From: Fragilaria crotonensis
Lineage: Eukaryota > Bacillariophyta > Fragilariophyceae > Fragilariales > Fragilariaceae
Length of the DNA stretch: 64,000 nt
NCBI GenBank assembly: GCA_022925895.1
Contig: JAKSYS010000100.1
Coordinates: forward strand, 1 to 64,000
Reading direction: 5' to 3'
The notes beneath the pieces were generated by a model. It had not been told where the DNA came from. It saw nothing but the letters and a program-made list of their open reading frames with translations, and did no database searches. Shown piece by piece: positions 10,692-22,255 of this stretch. Within the stretch, counting starts at the first letter, position 1. Each line of letters begins with the position of its first letter. The position numbers were made by a program, and so were the translations under genes.

Positions 10692-12456
10692 ATGAAACCA
10701 TCGCAATTTTCATCATCACTGGTCCTGTGGTGCGTTCGTTCAAGTCGATTACGGAGCGTATCTACAGTGCGGACTTCTAGTCCTCGTAGTTACATTCAGG
10801 TAAATACTGCCATGACACTCCAAACCAGCAGCGACTCCAACCATCATAACATTGGCACTTCATCCATCCCATCACCACTGGTCGTCTGCACCAAGTGCCG
10901 AGGCGAAGGTAAAGTCAGATCGAAACGACCGTCCAAAAAGGCGCGCCATCTGCATCCATCGGATTCCAACACCAAAAACCCAACAACGAAACCCGACCCG
11001 CAGAACCTCATCAAGCCCTGCCAATTTTGCCAAGGGTCCGGATTGACGCGATGCGACACACATGAGGAAACGTCACAATCCTCATCAACAGCATCAACAA
11101 CAGCAGCAGCAATTCATTTACCATCCGTTGCCATTGTTGGCGGTGGTATTGGAGGGTTGGCGTTGGGTTTGGCATGCTGGCATCGCAAAATTCCGTTTCG
11201 TATCTATGAACGAGACGCATCCTTTCTAGAACGGCAGCAGGGATACGGCTTGACCTTGCAACAAGCTTCCAAGGCTCTGAAGGGATTTGGATTCTTGCCA
11301 CGAGAAGGAGACACTCGTGAGGGAGACGACGCAGGATCACTTCGGGGAGCCATTTCATCCACTAGACACGTTGTTTTTACACCTCAAGGTGATCAAGTGG
11401 GAGAGTGGGGATTACGAAAATGGGGACGGGATTCAAAAACTGCTGCAAAGCGTCAAAACTTCCACATTGCCAGACAAGCGCTTCGAGGACAGCTGTTGGA
11501 TGCCCTGCAACACCAGGTGCAATGGGATTGCCGATTGTGCTCCATGAATGAGACGGACGTAGACGTGGAATTGACCTTTTGTAAGTCGGATGGAACGGAA
11601 ACTACCGCAAGGGCTGACTTTGTGGTGGGGGCAGATGGCATTCGTAGCACTGTTCGAAGTCTCCTCCTTGGAGAGTCGACCACACCTCTCCGATATCTGG
11701 GTTGTTTGGTGGTGCTTGGCATATGCCCTCTTGACGCAATAGCAGCCGAATCAGAACTATTGGATGGGAAAACGGTTTTCCAAACAGCCGATGGTTCGAC
11801 GCGGTTGTATGCTATGCCTTATTCTGAAACTCAATACATGTGGCAGCTCAGTTTTCCTCTCGACGAACAAGAGGCCGTGGCGGTTGCGAAGGAGAATCGG
11901 CTTCATGAAGCGGCGCTGGAAAAATGTGGACAATGGCACACGCCCATTCCGCAACTGTTGCGAGCCACGCCCTCTGATCTCATTTCAGGATATCCTGTTT
12001 ACGATCGTGCACTATTGGAACCCAAGTTGCTCGACAAATCTAAACGTATATCTCTGCTGGGGGATGCAGCACAGTAAGTACTTACGTCACATGTTCGACG
12101 CTCGTTTTATCGTCCCATTGGTAAGTGTCTCACTTGATCCACTTAAATTTTCGAACATAACCAGCCCCATGAGTCCCTTCAAAGGCCAAGGAGCCAACCA
12201 AGCGCTTCTTGATGCCCTTTCCTACGCACGAATCCTTTACAGAAACTGCAAAAACAACAGCACGTCACCTTCATCGTCGACTCCACATGATTGGTTGAAG
12301 GAATACGAATTGGAGATGCTGAAACGAAGTGCTATCAAGGTGAAAGCATCAGCTGATGCGGCAGAATTTTTGCATAGTGACATCGTCCTTCAAAAGGGAA
12401 ATTGTACTCGAGGCGCGGTAGCAGCCAAAACTGCGGTTGTTGACGGTGGAGTGTGA
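10692..12456 (+). CDS. FAD-dependent monooxygenase with an N-terminal DnaJ-type CxxCxGxG pair (one intron)
   Basis: Two exons (10692-12073, 12165-12456) give 557 aa. The FAD/NAD(P)H-binding fold is shown by VAIVGGGIGGLALGLA followed by YERD, the DG motif VVGADGIRSTVR, and the GD motif LLGDAAH, split by the intron and followed by PMSPFKGQGANQA. This is the group A aromatic hydroxylase (PHBH-like) pattern. Upstream of the flavin fold are CTKCRGEGK and CQFCQGSGL, two CxxCxGxG repeats as in DnaJ zinc fingers, preceded by an Arg/Ser-rich possible targeting peptide (residues 1-35). An internal ATG at 10812 is an alternative start. The substrate is unknown. Confidence 0.85.
12074..12164 (+). other. 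Intron of the FAD monooxygenase (91 nt)
   Basis: Starts GTAAGTACTT and ends CATAACCAG. Removing it splits a His codon (CA|C) and restores the conserved GDAAHPMSPFKGQGAN motif of flavin monooxygenases, with the downstream frame open to the stop at 12456. Confidence 0.9.
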
Positions 12457-12720
12457 TCACGTTTATAATCGTGGAGTCACCGCTCTCCACGTACTAGCAA
12501 CTACTCTAGTCGAACGCCACACAATCCGGCAGACCTCTCAAGTACCAAGGCCCTAAGTCAGATTTGACTGATTATGCATTTGTTACAGCACGCATTAGCT
12601 ATGTAGCGTTTTGCAAAGATATGTTTACAACAAGGCGTGTGGATCGTGCCAAACCGTCGTGGCGATATAGATACGATTCTCGAAACATATCACGCGAGAA
12701 CAATCGCTAAGGACGTCGCA

Positions 12721-15535
12721 TCATCTGCTGGCGACACTGTTGTAGATGTCATATTCCACCCACAAACTCTCCAAATCGGCCAGTTTGAAAGGCTTGGGCA
12801 ACACGAAATTCGCACCCTTCTCTTTGAAGTGCGCCACATCCTCGGGCAAAAGGTTCCCTGTAATTCCCACAATGAACACGTCACTCCCCATCTTTCGCAT
12901 ATGCTCGGCCGCTGTAGGGCCGTCCATCACTGGCATTTCATTGTCGAGAAGAACAGTGTCGTACGGTTGAGAGTCGTCAATGCCTTGCTTCAACAATCGG
13001 ACAGCAACCTCCCCATCCTCAGCTTCGTCACATTCATGGCCGTGATTTCGTAATAAACGAGCTAGCAACTTTCGATTCATAGCTGCGTCATCCACTATCA
13101 GAATCTTCAGAGGAGACGCTTCAAAATCGGTCGGCGTCGACGTATTGAGAAACCTCCTTCGCTCGGTGCTGCCGAGGCTGCCAGACTTTTCATTCTCTGC
13201 AGGAACATCGTGGATGGGAATCTTCAATGTGAAGGTGCTCCCTCGTCCAAGCCCTGCCGACGTCACTTTCAAGGTACCTCTGTGCTGCTCCATGATACCC
13301 TTGGCGATGTGCAGTCCGAGCCCGGTGCCGTTTCCACCTTGAAGCTCGTTCGCATTGAACTGAACTCCGACGCCAAAAACTTTCGACACCTGGTCGGCCG
13401 TCATACCAGCACCGGAATCAATTACACTAACTTTCAGCCAACCACATCGAGGTGCAGACACCGTGACTCCATTTCTTAGAGTAAATTTGCTCAAGGTCCT
13501 TTGTTCTTTGGAACCACTTGAGTGGACCCACGATGCGCTCACACGAATTTCGCCGTTCTCTGGTGTGAATTTGATGGCATTGGAAAGCAAATTTCGCATC
13601 ACCTGTCGAAGGCGCATCTCATCGCCGACCGTTCGACAATAACGCGAGCTCGCGGGACCGTCAAAGGGAGTACTAGCTTGCGCAGCCTTCAGATCGTTAT
13701 CAACTTGGTCAAAGTCAACAGTCAAAACAAGCTTCTTTTGTGACGCGGCGATACCAAATTCCTTCACTGCGCTCTCGACGAGATCCTGCATATCGATGAC
13801 CGTGAGCTCCAATGAAAGATTTCCCATTTCGATCTTGTCATAGTTGAGCAAGTCATTGAGCACACCGACGGATCGAAGGACATTGGTTTGGATCTCCTGA
13901 GACAATCGGAAGCGCGCCAGAGGAGCGCTATGAATGCTAGTTGCTTCAGGGCGTTTTTCATCCTCCTTTGCCTTAACAATCAGCTGATCGACTGATGTAC
14001 AACCGACACTCTTGGCAATCTCCTCTTGCATCAGCGCCAAACCTATGCACACCGAGTTCAATGGCGTGCGAACCTCGTGAGACACAAAGCGCACATAGGC
14101 GCGCTTGGCGTCCAACAGCTGAGCCTTCGCAGTGATGTCTTGGCGAACACAACTGTCATAGAGGCAGAATAGGAAGGAAACAAACACGATAATGCCGACG
14201 GCTCCGAGAGCGACAAGCGTTGCATTGTTTGTGCTGTAGACCTTGTAAAAGGTGTTCGAAGGGTACAGAGAGAGCGTATAGTTGGCTGACATATTCGAGA
14301 AATACAAGTGGGGAGTAAGAGTAATTGATCTGTGAAACCTGTCATATTCTTGTTGATGCAGATCTCCTTCGCCGACAAAGTGCGCAATACCATCCACGAT
14401 AGTGTAGGTGTGTATTTCTAAGTCACTTTTAAGAACACAATCAATTCCTTGGACGTCACTGCTAAAGGCGTCCTGGAGCACTTCATTCCACACTATAGTC
14501 GACTCTAGTATTCCTGTCAGCTGTCGTCGGTGAACAAGAAGGAAACGTCAGAGCCTGTGAATGATGCCAAACGGTGCGTTGTGAACTAAGTGCACTCACC
14601 GTTGAAACATTATTGGCAGGAAAGATTGGTTGGAGGAAGAGAGCTCCAGGACCAAGTGACACATCTTGCGTCGCGAGGTATAAAAAAGGAGTGATTGCTC
14701 CACATTCCAATAAGTCTCCAGATTCCACCCGCAATTGCGCACATTCGATAATCCGATCGATCGTCCTACCTCTCAACTCTTCAAAGCGCAGGTTAAGCAT
14801 TAGGGCTGGATCCGAACCGTTGCTGTGTTGTAGAATCGGGAAGTACATCCTGTTTGGGCTATCGTAGCTTGGCGTAGCGTTTGTAATCCGATATCGGTGG
14901 TCAGACGTATTCAGGTTGAGATCTAATCCCCAAATTCCCTTACCGAACGAACTCTCTCCCGTTCCCTTAGGAAAAGGAGGGTCGTGCCTGTTCTCGAAAA
15001 AGTCATAGGCGAAGTCCTCGAAATCTGACAGTTGGTCAGGTGTGACCAGTGGAGCGAAGGCCATTTCCCTGCCCGAGGAAGTTTTGATCAAGTTCGAAGT
15101 GATGTTTTCATATCCAGGAAGAGTAACGAATGGCCACGCATCCGCGTCTGGAAGAGAATACGAAAGGATGGTTGACAGGCTGATTGTTCCTAAGCGTTTA
15201 AACAAGTTGATTCCTTGTGCTGCAACGAGCGCTCGATCGGCAATCGAATCGTACTGTTCGGCGAGGGCGTCGTATTGAGCGGTCGCTAAACCTTCCTCTG
15301 TCCTGGTGATGGAAAAACTTGCAAGAAAGCCTAGAACAACAGCTGTCGTCACCAGGCAAAGGACAAACGCTATCCTCCCTGCCCCTATTACATTACTTGT
15401 TTTCGGTATGGTCGTGTGACCAATGTCACTTCCTGCTGTTGACCCACTTGCATGCGATCGAATGGAGCAGCGCTTCGCTCTCATGATTGCACGCACGATA
15501 TGGTTGGACTTGCAACACAAATCTGATAGGAGCAT
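12721..15535 (-). CDS. Hybrid sensor histidine kinase, copy 2 (intact)
   Basis: Two exons (15535-14600 and 14520-12721) give 911 aa with no interruption. Order: N-terminal membrane segment (IAFVLCLVTTAVVLGFL), large sensor region, second membrane segment (ALGAVGIIVFVSFLFCLYD), HisKA H-box SHEVRTPLNS near residue 457, N-box NLLSNAIKFTPENG near 625, G-boxes DSGAGM and GGNGTGLGL, and a receiver with LLDNEMPVMDG near 837 and LPKPF. It should autophosphorylate and pass phosphate to its own receiver. It is a close paralogue of 16-2805 in inverted orientation, with the same domain order and intron position. The product is probably a plasma- or endomembrane receptor of unknown ligand. Confidence 0.92.
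14521..14599 (-). other. Intron of hybrid kinase copy 2 (79 nt)
   Basis: On the minus strand it starts GTGAGTGCAC and ends CCGACGACAG, phase 0, joining ...NNVST to LTGILEST. Its length and position match the intron of copy 1, but its sequence does not. Confidence 0.88.
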
Positions 15536-16200
15536 CGATTGTCACGACAGAGATGCGAACATGAGTCGACTGGTATACTACTTATATTGCACACATTCTG
15601 CGGTCATTTTGGTTTTGAAAGTGTTTTAATTGACAGCGTGGGTGAGAACTCTCTACTCTAGAGACTCTACTTGAGTATCTACAGTACGTCATCTTTGTTT
15701 TAGTAGCTAGTACCAAAAACCAATAATACGAGTAATAATCCTACGAGAACCTCCTCAACACCTCCTTCCTCCAGACATCCCACTGCTCTCTTGAGAGACA
15801 GACATAAAAGTCGTTGCTGTTTTGGATTCCATACTCCATTGTACTAGAGTTGTTTCTACATGGATGCTTGTTAGGGAAAGGTTCGGTGTTCTGTTTATCC
15901 AAAGTAGAATGCAGGGTTCCGACATGATGGTGGGAAATAGCCTTCGAAGGAAAGAAAAATGTCACTTCTACGTGGTCAACGTAATGACCGGAGATAGGTC
16001 CTTTAATAAAAACATATAAGCGGTATAAGTGGAAGTGCTCGTTGTCCAGACATATTCGCGTTGCCTTGATTCACCGTTGGGATAAAACAGTCACGCCTAC
16101 AAATATCAGAAAGCAGTCATTTAACGCATAACTGCATGGCTGGGTGTAAATATGTAGCGATACTCATTGAAACGTACGGACAGACAGTCGATAAAATCGG
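15536..16200. other. Intergenic, 5' region of kinase copy 2
   Basis: Contains only short, unsupported ORFs on both strands and some tandem CTCTA/GTAC-like words (15640-15690). Presumed promoter side of kinase copy 2. Confidence 0.45.
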
Positions 16201-18760
16201 TTTTGTGGATTTAGACTATTTGCCTTGTTAACACGTTAGCATTCATTTGCCAGCTTCAATTTTTGGCCCCAATCAATTGTCTTCTCAATGCTCTTCTGCC
16301 TATGTCCAGGGCAATCATACCCAATATAGTCTTTAGATTGCGCATTGTCACTCTTGGATGGGGATGGTGATTGGCCTCACTATGTATGATCCAAACGCAA
16401 GCTTGCAAACATTGTTCAAGAGAGATGGAGTGCCCCAATCTGATATAAGAAGATTGATAAGCCCTTTTGTGCACAGCATCCTCAATCCTAATGATGCAAC
16501 TCACTCCGCAATGTCTTGCATTCCATAAGCTCCGTTTGTGAGCAATTTCTATAGTAGCACTGGACACTGCTTGCTGGTATCAGCATCAAAGTACACCCTG
16601 TCGCAATTTTCAAATAAGAGTTTCATCTTCATTTTAAGAACATTGTTGTCATCAGTGAGGAGTGTGTCCACCCAATATTTAATTGGCAGCATACTACAGC
16701 AGGTTGAAATGATGTTCATGATCATGATGAACAGCACATTCTTAACTGTTCTCAGTCTAAAATGGAGCATTCCCCACTAGTAGGTGCAGTAATGTCTGAT
16801 GGGGCCAAAACATGACAGTCCTGCCAACTTACTAGGATTTGGTGTGGAGCACATTAGTTTGATCTGCTGCTTATGGAGGAAGACATTGATCAAGAACACT
16901 GACTTTCTAGGAACAAGAATGATCAGGTCGTGTAGTGCGGCCGGTGTTGATAAACTTGTGACATACCAGCAGGCATCTGTGCATGCTTTCTCCATTGAAG
17001 GCAACACAATTGATTCTTGTACAGACAAGGCAGTCAAGAACCACAAACAATTAATCGGAGGGCATCAAATTTGGAGACTCACCACTGCATGTCCATGTAT
17101 GCCACAAGCTGTGCATTGCAGGCACCACATGGGTAGTGTAGGCTGCTAACGTTACAAGAAAACTATAGTTCATCATGTCACAACTACTAGGTATCATTGT
17201 TAAAACTCACAATGAAACTTTGATATCACACCCAGCCGCAATCTGTCACAAGCTGAGTAAGAATTATGGAGTCCAAGAAAGCAGTGTGCTGCTGGTGGGA
17301 AAGATCCATGATGCTGCTGGCTGTCATGCAATATGTTGATGTTGTTGTATGTCTGTCACACATGTCTGTGTTCCCATTGTATGGCAATTTCACCTCAAAC
17401 TCTCCAAATGTAGTACAGCTTGAGTTTAAACAACACAAAATATCTCTGAGAAATCTTTCTGCAATTAGGCTCACTCCTTGTTCATCACTGCTAAACTCAC
17501 ACTTCATTTGCATCATCATTATTCTTGCTTCCTTCAATTCAGAACTGACAAAACCCCTGTAACAGTCAAGAGCAGGGCTCCAGTGTGCCTTGCAGTTGTT
17601 TGTAAGCCTGTGAATCTCAAGTTGCAACAATTCCTGCTTTGCAGTACAAGTACCGACCTGAGGAGCAGTGTTCAATGCAGTTGGGTTCTCATCATCAACA
17701 GGAATGGTACCACCGCTCCCGTGTAATCCAACGTGCTCCTATTCTCCTCAACATGGTGGAAAAGTACACACATACACCCACTTGCACTGGATGCAAACTT
17801 CCCAATTCTATGCTTTGTCAACACAATGTAGGCCAACTGCAGTCCTACAAAAGCTATTGAAGTTGTTCCATCCTCCTTGTTGTTCAATTGTTTGTGCTAA
17901 CTCCTCCTCTTGAAGCTATTCTCAGGTGTACACACTAGGATGATGCTGTTGGAGTGTTGCTCAGACAGCATAGCTAGACGCAACGTCTTGTTTGATCTCT
18001 CCACCAGTTTTCTTCTTCTCCTTGTCTTTTGGTGACACCATGTACCATGGATCTGTCCCTCTGTAAAATCACGCTCCGCATGGTGTTGCAACCCTCAATG
18101 CAGGTGAGTACAGACCGAGGTGTCATCCTTCTTCTTGAATACTAATCATTGTGGTTGTTCTTCCAAAACCCTCGCGCTCCTCTGTATTGTTTAGACATAA
18201 TCTGAGCACCTCTCAGTGCTGCTCGATTGCATTTGTGACCATGGCCCTGGCAGTGGTTGAACAGAAAGACATGCATATTCAAAAAATTAACTTGTAATAA
18301 ATCAACAATGTCCTCAAACTTATGCTCTGATCCAATATCCTACATTCTTGTTCACACCAAAATCAAGATAGTTTGCTAGCAGGGGCAACTCTGTGAGTCC
18401 TCCATGGATTTCAATGTGCTGCTTCTTGTACACCATCAACATAAGTGCTGACGATCCAGTGCCTATCTGAATTCTCTTTTGCGCATGCCGCATATGTTGT
18501 CTCTTGGCCAACAACATCAAGTTGTATGGAAACAAATGCAGACAATGCATATCCATCACCTTGGACTTTTGGAGCAGTGGGCGCTGACCAGCAGGTCCAA
18601 TCTGAGTCTGTGATCCTAACAGCAAGTACATGGCAACGATGTCTTGGCCACAATCATGATGATCCGTGGCGTTGCGCTGGAGGAAACCCTTGTATTGGGT
18701 TGACTATACTTGATTGAAGGTGCATTAATTTTCCTTGGCTTCAATATCAATGTGGGGCTC
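16200..18760 (-). mobile_element. Old decayed repeat-derived coding region, family not established
   Basis: The base composition differs from the neighbouring genes. The minus strand keeps short stretches that look like degraded protein: a HCQGHGHK-like motif around 18240, PWYMVS around 18040, and an ORF of about 150 codons at 17226-17675. I recall similar stretches from repeat-derived proteins in diatom genomes, but cannot name the family with certainty. No terminal repeats are visible and the coding sequence is broken many times, so it looks ancient. Confidence 0.4.
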
Positions 18761-20620
18761 TAGCATTTTGATTGTTGTTGATAATGTTATAGTAGTAGCA
18801 TTATCCCTAGTCAATGTCTTAGTAGACCATCATTGCTTGTTGTAGCTGTACTCTTTGGTACCTCTACCCAGCATCACATACAATTCTTTTCCAACTCTGT
18901 GAGGTAGCGCTTGCAGAATTCGTTGCAAAATTCAATGACATCTTCACACTTGTTATGACCGTCAACAACAAGGCAGTGTACAAAGCTAGTTTTCTAGCAT
19001 CACACTTTGGAATTTGAGCTACCAGCTACATCTAGCACCAGCAAGCCATAGTAAAGGCCAAAGATTCACGTCTATGCTGCTGTGCCTTAAGAAATGATGA
19101 TATTGATTGTTTATTGATAAGGAGGACTCTGGTGGCAGGTGCGTCAGCATTGCCGACCTCCTCTCATCAACACCAAGAACAGAAATAGCGATTCCAGCAT
19201 TTGAAACCTCTCCACCCCGCTTCCAGCAGCACGGTCTAGCAATCAGGTCATGCTACGGCATTTATTCTTAATGCCACTAGGTTTTGATGGCAAAAAATGT
19301 ATCAATCTGCACCTAGGAGGCTGATTATCTCTAGAACCCGGCCAAGAGAGAGGTTCTTGCTTGCCACAGGACAGGGATGGGATACAGCAGGAAGACACCA
19401 GCATTTTGTTCTGTAATAGTCTGGTTCTTGTAGAATGTACTAGCGTGGTTCATTCCATGACTATTTTTCAGGCGCCTACATTCGCACCTCTCTCAACAAA
19501 TCTTCCCAGGTGTTTACATATCTCTTTGCAACAATCTCCCCATGTCAATCAGTTCATGTTGTCAAGTTCCAGCCAGATGATCGGCACAGCACAACAATGT
19601 TGACTCCTGTTGCATCCAAGGAATTTCGGCTTTTGTGCAAAAGTTTCTCACATCTCTGCCAACAACACAGGATTCCACCAGCTATCTCAATAGTCATGGA
19701 CCAACTATCGCAGTTGAATTTGGCGCTCTAGCCCTCTTGTGGGTCTCTCGGGCAGCAAAAGAATTAGACCTTCATAGCCTCGCGGTTTTGTCTGTGTCTT
19801 TTACCTAGAGCCTCAAGCTTGTCAGTTTCATGAACTTCTTCATCATCGTCGATTTTCGTGTCAGATACAGCACTGCTTGATTGCTCTCGGTCTCGCGCTT
19901 AATGATCCAGGCATAAAGAATGAACATTATCCGCTTGCGCAAAAACTTCTCTTTCAAAGCATTACTATAAAGAGGAATGTGTTATGCAGCATTTTTAAAA
20001 AGGCAGACGAAGAGTTGACACACGCAACTCAATCGGATCACACCACTTCGGTTAGTAGCTACCAACAAATAGAGTCATCATCACACCAATTAATGTGGAC
20101 TTTGACATGGCAGTATTGAATTTTGAGCATTGACAAGAATCACATTGGTATGATCAATGTGGCCAGATTTTGCCAATGCCTTGGCCCAAGTTATCGCTGG
20201 AAGAAGCCAAAAGTTTGACATTCTTGGTCTGTACTGCTGGTTGCTGGTGTAAATCTAGCGTCTGCCTTTGTAATAATTGAGTTGATACCACCACTGTCAG
20301 TCATTGCAGACCAACTCATCCAGTCTGTTTGATACTCTTCAGGGTCCTAAAGAAGGCAACTGTTGGGATTCATCAATCTGCAAAAAGTGCAAAACATAAA
20401 ATCAACAATCTCATTGTGGAACTCATGCATTTAAGGTTAAAGGCGATACAATTCTTGAGCTACTTACATTGAATCTTGGTTTCTAGTATTGGCTTACATT
20501 TGTAGTACCAAGCTGAATGATGGAGGTATTACTTCCAAAATGAGATTCTTGTTGGATTTGAAGGCAGGGCCCAAGCATCTGTCCTCCTTCAAAACCAGAA
20601 TATGCATTTAAGAACATTCC
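18761..20620. other. Gene-poor stretch
   Basis: No credible coding region. Small ORFs of 60-80 codons lack any recognisable motif. The composition resembles the decayed element to its left, so it may be more of the same debris. Confidence 0.4.
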
Positions 20621-20623
20621 AAA

Positions 20624-20834
20624 TACCAACCACCACACCATAGAGTTGGAATTGGTATTGGGCTATGAAGCCTCTACAATTTTTAATATGCATTTAACTT
20701 TCCAAGTACCAACCACCACACAAAGGCTATGGTTGGAATAGATATCGGCCTATGAAGCCTCTACTATTGCTACCAACCACGATACAAATGCTATGGTTTG
20801 AATTGATATTGGGCTATGAAGTCGCTACTATGCT
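20624..20834. repeat. Short tandem repeat, three units (83, 64, 64 bp)
   Basis: Units start at 20624, 20707 and 20771, each opening TACCAACCAC and containing GGAAT/TTGAAT, GGCCTATGAAG or GGGCTATGAAG, and TCTACTAT-like words. The first unit has about 20 extra bases. Confidence 0.85.
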
Positions 20835-21647
20835 TATACTTCTCTTCAATTCTTACATACCCTCTCGGCTAATACTCTCAAATTTTTCATAAACATTGAT
20901 TTTGCAAGAAATCCTCGTCTTGCTGCATCAGCCTAGCTACGTAGTGGTGGCTATTCTTCATTCTGACAATGCGGACACAGCAGTGTCAAACCAACTCCTT
21001 GATGGATAGCTCCTGTTGTGTCGCATTGAATCCCTTTCCATGTCCCGCCATCGTTGGAAACCGTCATTTGTTGGTTCAATGGATGGCGGTTGAGTTATGG
21101 ACAAGGACTTGTAATTTCATGTACAGTACTCGTTATGGACTTTTCCCTGACTGTTGCGAACAAGACTTCTAGCATTCACGAGTGATACGTAGACTGACTC
21201 ATGAGTCAAGGTATGGAATTGAATGACATGAGTTACTTGGAGCTGATACCCTATTACAGTGACAATGTTTACCACCATGGTGCCACCTGGGGTAAAGAAT
21301 TTGAGCGGCGACGTAGTGACCTGGCATTCATTCAAATGATGGCTGACGTTTGTTTAGCATCAGTTAAGAAATTATTCTTCGTTCGACGTTCAGTCATCCT
21401 TGAAGAAATGATCGATTTCGTCCTGCCACCGTTCGTCCAGGACCCAGGCCCTGAAGTCGTTTACCTTCCAAGCAACGTTTTGTTGCACACCAACACAACA
21501 TCGTCACAGTTATTAGATTCCATTTTGTTGAACGTGACCAGAACAGTCTGCTCGCAGTTACGTGGCAGGAAAAGGAAACGAATTCTTGTCGATCGCACAT
21601 GTGTATATATTGTATGTACTTGTTCATGGTTGGTAGTAATGTCTTAA

Positions 21648-22255
21648 GTCCGAAACGAGGAACGCTTCTTTGAGAATGCATGGAACAAGCGACATCATAA
21701 GCCGTGTTTCTGATGTCCTTGGATTTGAGATATTTTCAGCTCCCGGATGATAAGGCGACAATGTCTTCAGTCATGAAGTAAATGTTCTACGGTTGTTGCA
21801 CGCGTTCGCCGGACTACATATCCAGCGCAAGTGCCAGTTGCAAGTCATTCACGCTTGGCAGTGTCGCACTACGAATGCAATCCAGGCATTTCAATGCGCA
21901 AGATGGTCATTCTCCGCATCATACGATACAAAATTTTCCGGAAACTCACGTCACCCTCGAAAGGATTCGGTTGTACTGGAGTACATACAAGAACTTGAGT
22001 ATTGGAGTACCGAACGTAGATAAATATCGTCTAGATTTTCTTGTGGTCAAGACTGACGTCATTTACGACTTGAGAGGTGAAATCTGCGGCTTCGGCGTGT
22101 GAAGCCTGAAGGCGCATTATGTAAGCGGTGCGTGACGCATGAGGAATGACCGCACCCAACCCATGTCAAGAACAGGGAAAAATATATACTGTAGCTGCAC
22201 TATATTGCCCATTTGCACTTGAGTTTTCTCATGATCACATTTGTTGCTTTTTGTT
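21648..22255. other. Intergenic, 5' of the STAND ATPase
   Basis: No supported gene. An AT-rich AAAAATATATACTG stretch lies at about 22180, roughly 75 bp before the ATPase start, and could be a TATA-like promoter element. Confidence 0.35.

Noticed and set aside
21201-21647. 148-codon plus-strand ORF
   Set aside because: No motif, no repeat relation and heavy overlap with an antisense ORF; in gene-poor DNA an ORF this long can occur by chance.
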